Assembly: GCF_015291645.1 (NCBI RefSeq)
Contig: NZ_CP030055.1
Span: 4,898,001-4,962,000 of the forward strand
Source: Bradyrhizobium sp. CCBAU 53340
Lineage (GTDB): Bacteria > Pseudomonadota > Alphaproteobacteria > Rhizobiales > Xanthobacteraceae
Length of the DNA: 64,000 bases
Direction of reading: 5' to 3'
Shown: positions 18,339 through 27,671 of the stretch, one piece after another
Numbering within the stretch: position 1 is the stretch's first letter
How the letters are laid out: each line of letters opens with the position of its first letter
Program-made: the position numbers and the translations under genes
The notes under the pieces: model-generated
The model's input: the letters and a program-made list of their open reading frames with translations, nothing else
Told to the model about the DNA's origin: nothing
The model's database searches: none

Positions 18339-19112
18339 TCAAGCCGGCACCGGCTCGCCTTCGGCGTTACGATGCTTCTCCGGCAGGTAAGCCAGCAACA
18401 TCTCACGCACCAGCGTCGGGCTCTTGGAGTCGCGGATCATGAGGATGCCGTCGATGATCAGCGTGCGGTTGGTCTCTTCATCGAGCAGCTTGCCGTGCAG
18501 CTTGTCGGCGATCGGCAGACAGAACAGGTTGGCCACCAGCGCGCCGTAGAGCGTGGCGAGCAGCGCGGTCGCCATGAACGGACCGAGCTTGGAGGGGTCG
18601 GTCATGTTGGCGAACATCTGCACCATGCCGATCAGGGTGCCGATCATGCCGAAGGCCGGGGCGCAGTCGCCGATGGCGCGGTAGATCTTGCTGCCCTCGT
18701 CGAGGTGCATCAGGAAGTTGTCGCGGTCGCGCTCGAGATTGTCGCGGATGAAGTCGAGGTCGTAGCCGTCGGCGACGTAGCGGATTCCCTTGGCAAGGAA
18801 TGGTTCGTCGGTCTCGACCTTTTCCAGGCCCACCGGGCCCTGCTTGCGGGCGATCTCGGCGATGCGGGCGAGCTCGTCGACGAGGTCGTGGGCCGACAGG
18901 CGGCTCATGGTGAAAGCGAATTTGGCGCCGAGCGGCAGGCCATGCAGCAGCGCGCTGAGGGGAAAGCGGATCATGGTGGCCGAGATCGAGCCGCCGAAGA
19001 TGATGATCACAGCATGTTCGGAGACGAACATGTGCAGGTCGCCGCCCATGAGGACCATCGTCACGATGACGATGGTGCCCGCCGTGAGACCGACACCCGT
19101 CATGATATCCAT
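18339..19112 (-). CDS. motA: MotA-type flagellar motor stator protein
   Basis: A 257-residue integral membrane protein of the MotA/PomA family. It has two N-terminal spans (IMTGVGLTAGTIVIVTMVLM and HAVIIIFGGSISATMI), a charged cytoplasmic loop of about 90 residues that would contact FliG, and two C-terminal spans (APAFGMIGTLIGMVQMFANM and GPFMATALLATLYGALVANL) that line the proton channel with MotB. The frame opens 21 bases earlier, but a GGAG six bases before the ATG at 19112 (MDIMTGVG) decides this start. It is the first gene of the motA-motB pair. Confidence 0.9.
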   Translation of the reverse strand: MDIMTGVGLTAGTIVIVTMVLMGGDLHMFVSEHAVIIIFGGSISATMIRFPLSALLHGLPLGAKFAFTMSRLSAHDLVDELARIAEIARKQGPVGLEKVETDEPFLAKGIRYVADGYDLDFIRDNLERDRDNFLMHLDEGSKIYRAIGDCAPAFGMIGTLIGMVQMFANMTDPSKLGPFMATALLATLYGALVANLFCLPIADKLHGKLLDEETNRTLIIDGILMIRDSKSPTLVREMLLAYLPEKHRNAEGEPVPA

Positions 19113-19202
19113 GGGAGACTCCAACGCGAACACGACAACGGCCGTCCTGGCCGCTGGCGCGGCCCAACCCCGGACCGCATCGGAAACCCTAGAGTGCCCC
19201 CC

Positions 19203-19223
19203 TTAAAGCCGCGTAAAGGTTAA
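19203..19223 (-). promoter_or_regulatory. CtrA-half-site-like element upstream of motA
   Basis: On the minus strand the sequence reads TTAACCTTT, eight bases, then TTAA, about 90-110 bp before the motA ATG. TTAACC is the CtrA half-site. The 13-base gap differs from the classical 7-base spacing, so this is only a candidate. Confidence 0.25.
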
Positions 19224-19325
19224 GTTCCGCCGGTGCGATAGAGCGGCGCGGGTGCGCCGAAAGCACGCCGGCTTTGCCGTTCAGCGACCTGAATCTCAAC
19301 GCTTTGCTAACCATAAAGGCGGCCG

Positions 19326-20150
19326 TCAGGACGATAGTCCCGTCAGCTCCAGGCTGAGCATGCGCAGGCGCCGGCGCGCATCGGCATCGTAGGCCTGCGG
19401 ATTGGCGCGCGCCTTGTTCAGGCCGTTGAAGAACAGGCCGCTCTTGCCGGCAACGTCGTCGCCTTCGACAAGATGCAGGATCGCCGCGCCGCCCTGCTCC
19501 ACCGTCGACATCGGGGTGATGCCGCCGGCGTGGACCATCGTGGTGTTCATATAGGTCGCAGGATGCAGCGCGTTCACGGTGATGCCGGCGCCCTTCAACT
19601 CCTCGGCAAGATCGATCGTGAACATGATCTGCGACAGCTTGCTCTGTGCATAGGCACGCGAGCCGCTGTAGCCCTTCGTGATCATGACATCGTCGAAATC
19701 GATCGGATGCTGGCCGAGCGAAGCGACATTGACGATACGCGAGGGCGCGGCCGCCTTGAGCAACGGCAGCAGCAGATGGGCGAGCAGGAAGCCAGAGAGA
19801 TAATTCACGGCAAAGCGCAGCTCATGACCGTCACGGCTCTCCTGCCGTTGCGGCCCGTCGTTCTGCGAACCGATGCCGGCATTGCTGACGAAGACGTCGA
19901 GACGTCGATGATCCCGCATCACGGCCGCGGCGAGCTCATGCGTCCCCGCCATCGATGACAGGTCAGCCTGGTAGAAGGTCGGCGCAGCATGGCCGGCCTC
20001 CACGATCTCGTGGATCAGCGCTTTCGCCCGCGCCACATCGCGGCCGTGGATCAGAACGTGCGCGCCTTCGGCGGCAAGACGGCTCGCAACATAGCGCCCG
20101 ACACCATCGGTCGAGCCCGTGATCAGCACCGTCTTGCCGGCCATGTCCAT
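19326..20150 (-). CDS. Short-chain dehydrogenase/reductase (SDR family)
   Basis: A 274-residue classical/extended SDR with the Rossmann motif TGSTDGVGRYVA near residue 12, NAGIG at about residue 90, an active-site YAQSK (tyrosine and lysine of the catalytic tetrad) near residue 160, and a preceding VNVAS serine region. The sequence resembles retinol-dehydrogenase/WWOX-like SDRs that use NADP(H). It lies 15 bp downstream of the RraA-like gene on the same strand and is probably co-transcribed. The substrate is not predictable. Confidence 0.85.
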   Translation of the reverse strand: MDMAGKTVLITGSTDGVGRYVASRLAAEGAHVLIHGRDVARAKALIHEIVEAGHAAPTFYQADLSSMAGTHELAAAVMRDHRRLDVFVSNAGIGSQNDGPQRQESRDGHELRFAVNYLSGFLLAHLLLPLLKAAAPSRIVNVASLGQHPIDFDDVMITKGYSGSRAYAQSKLSQIMFTIDLAEELKGAGITVNALHPATYMNTTMVHAGGITPMSTVEQGGAAILHLVEGDDVAGKSGLFFNGLNKARANPQAYDADARRRLRMLSLELTGLSS

Positions 20151-20165
20151 GGATTGCCCCCGCGT

Positions 20166-20885
20166 TCAGTGAATCTCCGCCGAGCGCTTCAGCGCGGCCT
20201 TGAGCTTCTCCAGCGAGAAGTCGGGGCTGCGGGCGATCTCGAGGATCGGCGTCTCGCGGCGGCCACAGAGCTCGGCGGCCTCAGGCAGCTTTGCGGCGAC
20301 GTCGAGCGGAATCACGATGGCGCCATGCTGGTCGGCGTGGATGAGGTCGTCGGACTTCACGGTCATGCCGGCGACACGCACCTCGCCGCCGAAGCTCTCG
20401 GCATGCACCCACGCATGCGACGGGCCGATCGAGCCGGCGAGCGCCTGGAAGCCCGGAGCCCATTGCGGGATGTCGCGGATCGAACCATCGGTGATGACGC
20501 CGAGGCAGCCGAGCGCCTTGTGCACGTTGCTCTGCACCTCGCCCCAGAACGCGCCGTAGCCGACGTCGGGGCCGTCGATATCCTGGATCACCGAGATGCG
20601 CGGGCCGTGGCCGGTGCCGACATATTCGTAATATTCGATACGGCGCTTCGACTGCTCTTCGGCCGGCAGCGAGGACTTCAGCACCGAGCGGATCGCGACG
20701 GTGCGGGCGTAGCCGACGATTGGCGGCAGATCCGGGAACGGGCAAACCAGTTGCTTGGTGGTGTAGCCGATCAGGCGGCGCTCCGGCGCCACGATCTCCA
20801 TGGCGTTGCAGATCGTCGGCGTATCATAGCGGCCCAGCGCTTCGAGGACGGAAGCGGGCAGCGGCCCGGTGGCGGAATTGGTCAC
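20166..20885 (-). CDS. RraA-family protein (HMG/CHA aldolase-like)
   Basis: A 239-residue RraA-fold protein. GVITDGSIRDIPQW carries the G-x3-D-G-x-x-R-D motif in which the aspartate and arginine position metal and substrate in 4-hydroxy-4-methyl-2-oxoglutarate aldolases. DDLIHADQHGAIVIP is the second conserved strand. Members of this family are often mislabelled as demethylmenaquinone methyltransferase. The motif favours an oxaloacetate/HMG-type lyase, but no aromatic degradation genes are nearby to support that. It heads a two-gene unit with the SDR downstream. Confidence 0.8.
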   Translation of the reverse strand: MTNSATGPLPASVLEALGRYDTPTICNAMEIVAPERRLIGYTTKQLVCPFPDLPPIVGYARTVAIRSVLKSSLPAEEQSKRRIEYYEYVGTGHGPRISVIQDIDGPDVGYGAFWGEVQSNVHKALGCLGVITDGSIRDIPQWAPGFQALAGSIGPSHAWVHAESFGGEVRVAGMTVKSDDLIHADQHGAIVIPLDVAAKLPEAAELCGRRETPILEIARSPDFSLEKLKAALKRSAEIH

Positions 20886-21007
20886 GGCGTTCTCTCCCAG
20901 ATTGGCGGCCGCTGTTGGCGCGGGGCCGCCGATACCGGGCGATATAGCCGAGATCGGGCCTCAACCCAACTCAGGCGCTCTCATGGCAGATATCCGCGTG
21001 CGATCGC

Positions 21008-21880
21008 TCAGTGCAGCCGCCGGTCGTCATGCGGCGGCTCCGACAGGCTCGCCATCGTCGGTGCAGATGGCGGCGACGGCACCTCCCCGCCCGCCGGCGC
21101 CACGGCGTTCGTCGCCCGCGCCTGGTCGCGGTAGGATTTGTAGCCGAGCGGCAAGGCGAGAAGATACAGCACCGTGCCGATCGACAGTACGTACCAGGGA
21201 TAGCTGATCAGCAGCGCGATGAAGAAGATCACCGCGACGAACGCCGGCAACACCAGCTCGGGCGGCACCCGCATCCGCATGCTCTTGCCGGAGAACACCG
21301 GCAGGCGCGACACCATCAGGAAGGCAATCAGCAGCGTGTAGCCGGCCGTCAGCGCCGCAGGCCAGCGGCCGAAATCCAGGAACGCCGCATAGATCGGCAA
21401 CATCACGGTGATCGCGCCGGCCGGTGCCGGCACGCCGGTGAAGAAATTGGCGGCGAAGGCCGGCTTGTTCGGATCGTCCAGCGTGGCGTTGAAGCGCGCG
21501 AGCCGCAGGCACATCGAGATCGCAAACACCATGGCCGCGATCCAGCCGGCATTGCCGAGTTCGTGCAACTGCCAGAAGTACAGCATCAAGCCGGGGGCGA
21601 CGCCGAAATTGACGAAGTCGGCGAGGCTGTCGAGCTCCGCGCCAAACTTCGACTGGCCCTTGATCAGGCGCGCAATGCGGCCGTCGATGCCGTCGAGCGC
21701 GGCCGCGAACACGATGGCGTAGACGGCGAGCGCCATCCGGCCCTCGATCGACAGCCGGATCGCGGTCAGGCCGGCGCAGATCGCCAGCAGCGTGATCACG
21801 TTCGGCACCAGCATCCGCACCGGGATCGGGCGGAACCGGCGACGGCGGATGTCGGGATCTCTATCGTCGTAGGGCGTCAT
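21008..21880 (-). CDS. pssA: CDP-diacylglycerol-serine O-phosphatidyltransferase
   Basis: A 290-residue integral membrane enzyme that makes phosphatidylserine from CDP-diacylglycerol and L-serine. The CDP-alcohol phosphatidyltransferase signature is complete: ALDGIDGRIARLIKGQSKFG followed by AELDSLADFVNFGVAP near residue 70. Eight or so hydrophobic segments follow. The frame is open to 21934, but the GAGG eight bases upstream of the ATG at 21880 (MTPYDDRDPD) supports that start. It lies 87 bp downstream of psd on the same strand, so the two steps of phosphatidylethanolamine synthesis are encoded together. Confidence 0.95.
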   Translation of the reverse strand: MTPYDDRDPDIRRRRFRPIPVRMLVPNVITLLAICAGLTAIRLSIEGRMALAVYAIVFAAALDGIDGRIARLIKGQSKFGAELDSLADFVNFGVAPGLMLYFWQLHELGNAGWIAAMVFAISMCLRLARFNATLDDPNKPAFAANFFTGVPAPAGAITVMLPIYAAFLDFGRWPAALTAGYTLLIAFLMVSRLPVFSGKSMRMRVPPELVLPAFVAVIFFIALLISYPWYVLSIGTVLYLLALPLGYKSYRDQARATNAVAPAGGEVPSPPSAPTMASLSEPPHDDRRLH

Positions 21881-21967
21881 GGGCTCGTCCTCACCTCTCA
21901 GCGAGATATAGCAAGCCGCATTCCCCTCCGCCATTGCGGCGGAAGGCCCCTCGACACGGCCTTTTGG

Positions 21968-22666
21968 TTAATTGGCGCGATAGGCGCGGCCGGGGTCGTC
22001 TCCGGTGAGATCGGCCAGAATGGTCTCGCCGGCGATCGCGGTCTGCCCTTCCGAGACCAGCGCCTTGGTCCCGACAGGCAGATAGACGTCGAGCCGCGAG
22101 CCGAAGCGGATCAGGCCGAACCGCTCACCGGCGCCTATCGCCTGGCCTTCCTTGACGAAGCAGACGATACGCTTGGCGATGAGGCCCGCGATCTGGATCA
22201 CGCCGATGCGGCCCTGCGGCGTCGAGATGACGAGCGAGTTGCGCTCATTGTCCTCGCTCGCCTTGTCGAGCTCGGCATTGATGAACAGGCCGGGACGATA
22301 GGCGATGCGGTCCACCCTGCCCGCCACGGGCGCGCGGTTCACATGGCAGTTGAACACGCTCATGAACACGGAGATGCGCGGCAGCGGCCGGTCGCCGAGG
22401 CCGAGCTCGGCCGGCGGCAGCGCGGTGGTGATCATCGAGACGCGGCCGTCGGCAGGCGACACCACCAGCCCCTCGCGCACCGGCGTCACGCGCACGGGAT
22501 CGCGGAAGAACAGCGCGCACCACACGGTCAAGATCGTGCCGATCCATCCCAGCGGCGACCACAGCCAGAACAGGACCAGGCTTGCCAGCGCAAAGCCGCC
22601 AATGAAGGGATAACCCTCCTTGTGGATCGGCGGGATCTGACGCTGGATCGAATCGAGAATGGACAT
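21968..22666 (-). CDS. psd: Phosphatidylserine decarboxylase (short proenzyme form)
   Basis: A 232-residue proenzyme that converts phosphatidylserine to phosphatidylethanolamine at the inner membrane. It contains [30 protein letters not shown] and, near residue 190, [11 protein letters not shown]. Self-cleavage between the Gly and Ser of that motif generates the pyruvoyl group. The short length and single hydrophobic N-terminal region fit the archaeal/alphaproteobacterial psd class. It is positioned directly upstream of pssA. Confidence 0.95.
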   Translation of the reverse strand: MSILDSIQRQIPPIHKEGYPFIGGFALASLVLFWLWSPLGWIGTILTVWCALFFRDPVRVTPVREGLVVSPADGRVSMITTALPPAELGLGDRPLPRISVFMSVFNCHVNRAPVAGRVDRIAYRPGLFINAELDKASEDNERNSLVISTPQGRIGVIQIAGLIAKRIVCFVKEGQAIGAGERFGLIRFGSRLDVYLPVGTKALVSEGQTAIAGETILADLTGDDPGRAYRAN

Positions 22667-22751
22667 CGCTATCTGCCGCTGATGGGGTTGATGGCGCGGG
22701 TCGTCTCGCGCACCGGGGTTGTTTAGGCCAGAGTTGGGACCGGAGACAAGC

Positions 22752-24704
22752 TCACTCCGCTGCCGCCTGCGCCGTCAGGGCGTCCTCGACCGGCGGCGGC
22801 TCCCGATTGGGCGCATCGCTCGAATCGGTCATCCGGGCCAGCTTCTCGCGCGCGGCCTCGGCCTCACGCTGCCTGTCCCACATGCTGGCGTAGAGACCGC
22901 CCTGCGCGAGCAGGCTGGCATGGGTCCCGCGCTCGGCGATGCGGCCCTGGTCGAGCACGATGATCTCGTCGGCACCGACGATGGTCGAGAGCCGGTGGGC
23001 GATGACGAGCGAGGTGCGGTTCTTCGCGACGCGGTCGAGCGCGCCCTGGATCTCGTGCTCGGTGTGGGTGTCGAGCGCCGAGGTCGCCTCGTCAAGGACG
23101 AGGATCGGCGGCGCCTTCAACACCGTGCGCGCGATCGCGACACGCTGCTTCTCACCGCCCGACAGTTTCAAGCCGCGCTCGCCGACCTGGGTCTCGTAGC
23201 CCATCGGCGCCATGCGAATGAAAGGATCAATCTGCGCCAGTCGCGCCGCTTCCTCGACTTCGTCGTCGCTGGCGTCCCAACGGCCGTAGCGAATATTGTA
23301 GCGGATGGTGTCGTTGAACAGCACCGTGTCCTGCGGCACCATGCCGATCGAGCCGCGCAAGGAGCCTTGTGTGACCTGGCGGATGTCCTGGCCATCGATC
23401 AGGATCTTGCCGCCGGAGATGTCGTAGAGGCGGAACAGCAGCCGCGAGATCGTCGACTTGCCCGCACCTGACGGGCCGACGATCGCGACCGTCTTTCCGG
23501 CCGGCACCTCGAAGCTGATGCCCTTGAGGATCGGCCGCGTCGGTTCATAGGCAAAACGCACGTCCTCGAAGCGCACGGTGCCGGCGGAAACGACGAGCGG
23601 CCGCGCATCGGGCGCGTCCTTGATCTCGGCCTCGCGGTGGATCACATTGAACATCTTCTCGATGTCGATGATCGCCTGCTTGATCTCGCGATAGACCATG
23701 CCCATGAAATTCAGGGGCTGGTAGAGCTGGATCATCATGGCGTTGACCAGCACGAAATCGCCGACCGTGTTGGTGCCGTTGCGTATGCCGATCGCGCACA
23801 TCAGCATGGTGGCGGTCAGCCCGAGCGTGAAGATCACGGCCTGCCCCGTGTTGAGCACGGCGAGCGAGGTATACGCCTGGACGCTCGACTCCTCGTAGCG
23901 CGCGACCGAGCGGTCGTAGCGTTGCGCCTCGCGCGCCTCGGCGCTGAAATACTTGACGGTCTCGTAGTTGAGCAGCGAGTCGATCGCCTTGGTGTTCGCC
24001 TCAGTGTCGGAATCGTTCATCTTGCGACGGATGCCGATCCGCCACTCGGTCGCGACATAGGTGTAGTACATGTAGACCGCGACCGTGATCAGCGTCGCGA
24101 CCACATAGCGCCAGTCGAACTGCCAGAGCAGCACCGCCATCAATAGCGAGACCTCGACAATGGTCGGGATCAGCTGAAGGATCACCATGCGCACGATGAC
24201 TTCGATGCCCGCGCGGCCGCGCTCGAGTACGCGCGTCAGGCCGCCGGTCTTGCGCTCGAGGTGAAAACGCAGCGAGAGCTCGTGCATATGGATGAAAGTG
24301 ATGTTCGCGAGCTTGCGCACCGCATGCATGGCGACGCGCGCAAAGATGCCGTCGCGCCATTGCGTCAGCACCGCCATCACGATGCGCATGAGGCCATAGC
24401 TCGCCGTCAGCAGCAGCGGCGATGCCACCACCCAGAGGTGCCAGTTGCCGGCCTGCACCGGCGCGGTGTTGGCACCCGTGAGCGCATCCGTTGCCCATTT
24501 GAAGCTAAACGGGACCGCCAGCGTGACCAGCTTGGCCGCGAGCAGCAGCACCATCGACCAGACCACCCGCATCTTCAGGTCGAAGCGATCGCCCGGCCAG
24601 ATATAGGGCCACAGATGGGCCAGCGTGCCCATCAGCGTGGCCCGCTCCAGCGGTCCACCTTTGGGCTCAGGCGTGTCTGGCGAATGAGAGTGAGGTGGGC
24701 TCAT
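22752..24704 (-). CDS. ATM1-type ABC exporter (fused membrane and ATPase domains)
   Basis: A 650-residue half-transporter expected to work as a homodimer in the inner membrane. Six membrane helices span residues 45-330 ([20 protein letters not shown] onward). The ATPase domain has Walker A GPSGAGKS near 408, signature [13 protein letters not shown] near 513, Walker [13 protein letters not shown] near 530 and the switch histidine in VIAHRLSTI. The membrane domain carries [20 protein letters not shown] and [16 protein letters not shown], typical of the ATM1/HMT1 class that exports glutathione-linked metal or sulfur compounds. It is 85 bp upstream of psd on the same strand. Confidence 0.9.
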   Translation of the reverse strand: MSPPHSHSPDTPEPKGGPLERATLMGTLAHLWPYIWPGDRFDLKMRVVWSMVLLLAAKLVTLAVPFSFKWATDALTGANTAPVQAGNWHLWVVASPLLLTASYGLMRIVMAVLTQWRDGIFARVAMHAVRKLANITFIHMHELSLRFHLERKTGGLTRVLERGRAGIEVIVRMVILQLIPTIVEVSLLMAVLLWQFDWRYVVATLITVAVYMYYTYVATEWRIGIRRKMNDSDTEANTKAIDSLLNYETVKYFSAEAREAQRYDRSVARYEESSVQAYTSLAVLNTGQAVIFTLGLTATMLMCAIGIRNGTNTVGDFVLVNAMMIQLYQPLNFMGMVYREIKQAIIDIEKMFNVIHREAEIKDAPDARPLVVSAGTVRFEDVRFAYEPTRPILKGISFEVPAGKTVAIVGPSGAGKSTISRLLFRLYDISGGKILIDGQDIRQVTQGSLRGSIGMVPQDTVLFNDTIRYNIRYGRWDASDDEVEEAARLAQIDPFIRMAPMGYETQVGERGLKLSGGEKQRVAIARTVLKAPPILVLDEATSALDTHTEHEIQGALDRVAKNRTSLVIAHRLSTIVGADEIIVLDQGRIAERGTHASLLAQGGLYASMWDRQREAEAAREKLARMTDSSDAPNREPPPVEDALTAQAAAE

Positions 24705-24896
24705 GAAGAAACCTGGAGGGCCCGCCGGATGCGGGCGCGTTGCGATTAACTGTTTTCGCTCGTCATATAGAAGCTTCCGGGGCCAAGCGCACCCCGCCAG
24801 ATGGCGAATCTTCGATTGTTTGTCGCCATTTACCGGTAGATTTCCGGGTAGTCCGAATCACCCGAAGGGCTTGACGGCCCTCCGCTGCAATGCATC

Positions 24897-25511
24897 ATGA
24901 CACCAATGAGCACCATTAAAACCGTCTGTGTCTATTGCGGCTCCGGCCCCGGAACCAATCCCCGTTTCACCGAAGGCGCCAAGGCGTTCGGCAAGGCGCT
25001 CGCCGAGAACAACATTCGCCTCGTCTATGGCGGCGGCTCGCTGGGCCTGATGGGCTCGGTCGCAACCTCCGTGCTGGATCACGGCGGCACCGTCACCGGC
25101 ATCATCCCCGAATTCCTGCGCAAGCGTGAGAACGCGCTGACGCGCGTGCAGGAAATGATCGTCACCCCCGACATGCACGAGCGCAAGCGCCTGATGTTCG
25201 AGCGCTCCGACGCCTTCGTGGCGCTGCCGGGCGGCGTCGGCACGCTGGAGGAGCTGGTCGAGCAATTGACCTGGAAGCAGCTCGGCCGGCACGCCAAGCC
25301 TGTTCTGCTCGCCAACATCGACGATTTCTGGGAGCCGCTGTTCTCGCTGCTGTCGCATATGCGCCAGACCGAGTTCATCCGCGCCGGCCTCTCGGTCGAC
25401 ATCCTCAAGGCCGATCGCGTCGACGATATTTTGCCGAAGCTGAGGTCAGCGGCAGCTCAGATCGCCGAGGCGGAAAAGCAGATGGCCCCGGACGTCGCGC
25501 GCAAGCTCTAA
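24897..25511 (+). CDS. LOG-family nucleoside 5'-monophosphate phosphoribohydrolase (TIGR00730)
   Basis: A 204-residue Rossmann-fold protein. The N-terminal VCVYCGSGPGTNPRF, GGGSLGLMGSVA, MHERKRLMFERSDAFVALPGG and GVGTLEELVEQLTW give the full LOG motif (PGGxGTxxE), which binds the phosphoribosyl group and cleaves the N-glycosidic bond of AMP or cytokinin riboside monophosphates. In plant-associated bacteria such enzymes can release active cytokinin; in others they are nucleotide salvage enzymes. The ATG at 24906 is an alternative start. It diverges from the ATM1-type exporter. There is no cytokinin synthase nearby. Confidence 0.88.
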   Translation: MTPMSTIKTVCVYCGSGPGTNPRFTEGAKAFGKALAENNIRLVYGGGSLGLMGSVATSVLDHGGTVTGIIPEFLRKRENALTRVQEMIVTPDMHERKRLMFERSDAFVALPGGVGTLEELVEQLTWKQLGRHAKPVLLANIDDFWEPLFSLLSHMRQTEFIRAGLSVDILKADRVDDILPKLRSAAAQIAEAEKQMAPDVARKL

Positions 25512-25522
25512 GCTTTTTGTTT

Positions 25523-25571
25523 GCGCATGATCTTTTCGGAAAACCGCTGCACACTTTTCCGGATCATGCGC
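25523..25571. repeat. GCGCATGATC intergenic palindrome
   Basis: GCGCATGATC at 25523 and GATCATGCGC ending at 25571 are a perfect 10-bp inverted repeat. The inner pair TTTTCGGAAAA and CACTTTTCCG continues the pairing. The element fills the gap between the convergent LOG and VOC genes and touches the first base of the VOC stop codon. Bipartite ATGATC elements of this kind recur in alphaproteobacterial intergenic regions. Confidence 0.7.
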
Positions 25572-25948
25572 TAGTCCTGCGGAAACGTCACCGCCTCGAT
25601 CCGGTTACCATCGGGATCGACGATGAAGGCTGCATAATAGCGCACGCGGTCGTGCGGGCGCAGACCCGGCGCGCCGTCGGAGGCGCCGCCGCTTGCAAGC
25701 GCGGCGGCATGAAACGCGTCGACCTCCCCTGGCGTTTTCGCCCGCAGGCAGATGTGCACGCCGCTCTCCGGTGGGACACGCGGCATGGCCTCGCGCAAAT
25801 TGATCCAGAATTCGGGATAGGCCTTGCCGAAGCCGATCGTGCGCGGCCGGGTGACGAGGCGCGTGAGGCCGAGCGCGGCGAGCGTTGCTTCATAAAACTT
25901 TGCGGAGCGCTCGAGCTCGCTGACGCCGACGGAGATGTGGTCGATCAT
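25571..25948 (-). CDS. VOC-superfamily (glyoxalase/dioxygenase-fold) protein
   Basis: A 125-residue single VOC module: MIDHISVGVSELERSAKFYE at the start, FWINLREAM, GVHICLRAKTPGEVDAFHAAAL, and YYAAFIVDPDGNRIEAVTF at the end. The conserved N-terminal histidine and C-terminal glutamate are metal ligands in the family. The sequence is of the general lactoylglutathione-lyase-like type; no substrate can be assigned. It is monocistronic between two different intergenic palindromes. Confidence 0.85.
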   Translation of the reverse strand: MIDHISVGVSELERSAKFYEATLAALGLTRLVTRPRTIGFGKAYPEFWINLREAMPRVPPESGVHICLRAKTPGEVDAFHAAALASGGASDGAPGLRPHDRVRYYAAFIVDPDGNRIEAVTFPQD

Positions 25949-25970
25949 TGTTAATGCCCCCCTCTCTCCC

Positions 25971-26056
25971 CGTCATTGCGAGCGCAGCTAAGTAATCCAG
26001 AATGCATCCCCGGAGACAGTCTGGATTGCTTCGTCGCTTCGCTCCTCGCAATGACG
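25971..26056. repeat. CGTCATTGCGAG intergenic palindrome
   Basis: CGTCATTGCGAG at 25971 pairs with CTCGCAATGACG at 26045-26056. The inner AATCCAGA and TCTGGATT also pair, giving a long imperfect hairpin of 86 bp between the cimA stop and the VOC start. It is the third distinct palindrome family in the window and may act as a termination or processing signal for the cysS-cimA operon. Confidence 0.7.
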
Positions 26057-26072
26057 GTATCCGTGGCAACAC

Positions 26073-27671
26073 CTACGCCGGCGCGCCTGACTTCACGAGC
26101 TTGTAGATCACCGAATCCATCAGCGCCTGGAACGAGGCGTCGATGATGTTCGGGGACACGCCGACCGTGGTCCATCGATCGCCATTCTCGTCCTCGCTCT
26201 CGATCAAGACGCGCGTCACCGCGCCGGTGCCGCCATTGAGGATACGGACGCGATAGTCGATCAGCGTCAGGCCCTCGATATATTTCTGGTACTTGCCGAG
26301 GTCCTTGCGCAAGGCAACGTCGAGCGCATTGACCGGACCGTTGCCTTCGGCGGCCGAGATCAGATGCTCGCCGGCGACGTCGACCTTGACCACGGCCAGC
26401 GCCACGGTGACGCGCTCGCCGAGCGCGTTGTAGCGCTGCTCGACATTGACGTCGAACTGCTCGACCTCGAAATAATGCGGCACCTTGCCGAGCGTGCGGC
26501 GCGCCAGCAGATCGAAAGAGGCGTTGGCGGATTCATAGGCGTAGCCCTGGGCCTCGCGCTCCTTCAACTCCTCGACGAGCCGCGTCAGCTTGGGATCGCT
26601 CTTCTCATAGGCGATGCCGGCACGGTCGAGCTCGGCGATGACGTTGGAGCGGCCGGCCTGGTCCGACACCAGCACTTTGCGGTGATTGCCGACCAGCTCA
26701 GGCAGGATGTGCTCGTAGGTCTGCGGATCCTTCATCACGGCGGAAGCGTGAATGCCTGTCTTGGTCACGAAGGCGCTCTCGCCGACGTAAGCCGCATGCC
26801 GGTTCGGCACGCGGTTGAGCATGTCATCCAGCGTGCGCGAGACCTTGACCAGCGTCGCGAGCTTCTCCTGCGTGACACTGATCTCGAACGCGTCCGCGAA
26901 CTCTTTTTTCAATTTCAACGTCGGGATCAGCGAGCAGAGATTGGCGTTGCCGCAACGCTCGCCGAGCCCGTTCAGCGTGCCCTGGATCTGCCGCGCGCCG
27001 GCGCGCACCGCGGCAAGCGAGTTGGCCACCGCCTGCTCGGTGTCGTTATGGGCGTGGATGCCGACGTGATCGCCGGGGATGTGCTTCGTCACCTCGGTGA
27101 CGATGGCCTCGACCTCATCAGGCATGGTGCCGCCATTGGTGTCGCACAGCACCACCCAGCGCGCGCCGGCCTCATAGGCCGCCGTGGCGCAGGCGAGCGC
27201 AAAGCTCGCATCTTCCTTGTAACCGTCGAAGAAATGCTCGCAATCGAGCATGACCTCGCGGCCCGCGGCCTTTGCGGCTGCGACGCTGTCGCGGATCGAG
27301 GCGAGGTTTTCTTCCTTGGTCGTCTCCAGCGCGACGCGCACCTGGTAGGCCGAGGACTTCGCCACAAAGCAGATCGCATCGGCCTTGGCTTCGAGCAGCC
27401 CGGCGACGCCGGGATCGTTGGAGACAGAGCGTCCTGCGCGGCGCGTCATGCCGAAGGCGGTGAAACGCGCATGGCTGAGCTTCGGTTTAGAGCCGAAGAA
27501 CTCGGTGTCGAGCGGATTGGCACCGGGATAGCCGCCCTCGACATAGTCGATGCCGAGATCATCGAGCATGCTTGCGATGATCCGCTTGTCGGCCAGCGTG
27601 AAGTCGACGCCGTTGGTCTGCGCGCCGTCACGCAGCGTGGTATCGAACAGATAGAGGCGCTCCTTGCTCAT
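26073..27671 (-). CDS. cimA: Citramalate synthase
   Basis: A 532-residue enzyme condensing pyruvate and acetyl-CoA to (R)-citramalate, the threonine-independent entry to isoleucine synthesis. The HMGL-like barrel starts YLFDTTLRDGAQTNGVDF; GDHVGIHAHNDTEQAVANSLAAVRAGARQ contains the metal-binding HxH. The C-terminal ~130 residues are a LeuA-type allosteric domain (VTRVLIESEDENGDRWTTVG). The TIGR00977-type length and the absence of a leuB/leuCD context fit CimA rather than LeuA. The start codon overlaps the stop of the upstream GNAT gene (ATGA), so the ATG at 27671 is chosen over longer frames. Confidence 0.92.
   Translation of the reverse strand: MSKERLYLFDTTLRDGAQTNGVDFTLADKRIIASMLDDLGIDYVEGGYPGANPLDTEFFGSKPKLSHARFTAFGMTRRAGRSVSNDPGVAGLLEAKADAICFVAKSSAYQVRVALETTKEENLASIRDSVAAAKAAGREVMLDCEHFFDGYKEDASFALACATAAYEAGARWVVLCDTNGGTMPDEVEAIVTEVTKHIPGDHVGIHAHNDTEQAVANSLAAVRAGARQIQGTLNGLGERCGNANLCSLIPTLKLKKEFADAFEISVTQEKLATLVKVSRTLDDMLNRVPNRHAAYVGESAFVTKTGIHASAVMKDPQTYEHILPELVGNHRKVLVSDQAGRSNVIAELDRAGIAYEKSDPKLTRLVEELKEREAQGYAYESANASFDLLARRTLGKVPHYFEVEQFDVNVEQRYNALGERVTVALAVVKVDVAGEHLISAAEGNGPVNALDVALRKDLGKYQKYIEGLTLIDYRVRILNGGTGAVTRVLIESEDENGDRWTTVGVSPNIIDASFQALMDSVIYKLVKSGAPA

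Noticed and set aside
21011..22726. Long plus-strand frame across pssA and psd
   Set aside because: Spans two real genes on the other strand and has low-complexity arginine/histidine composition.
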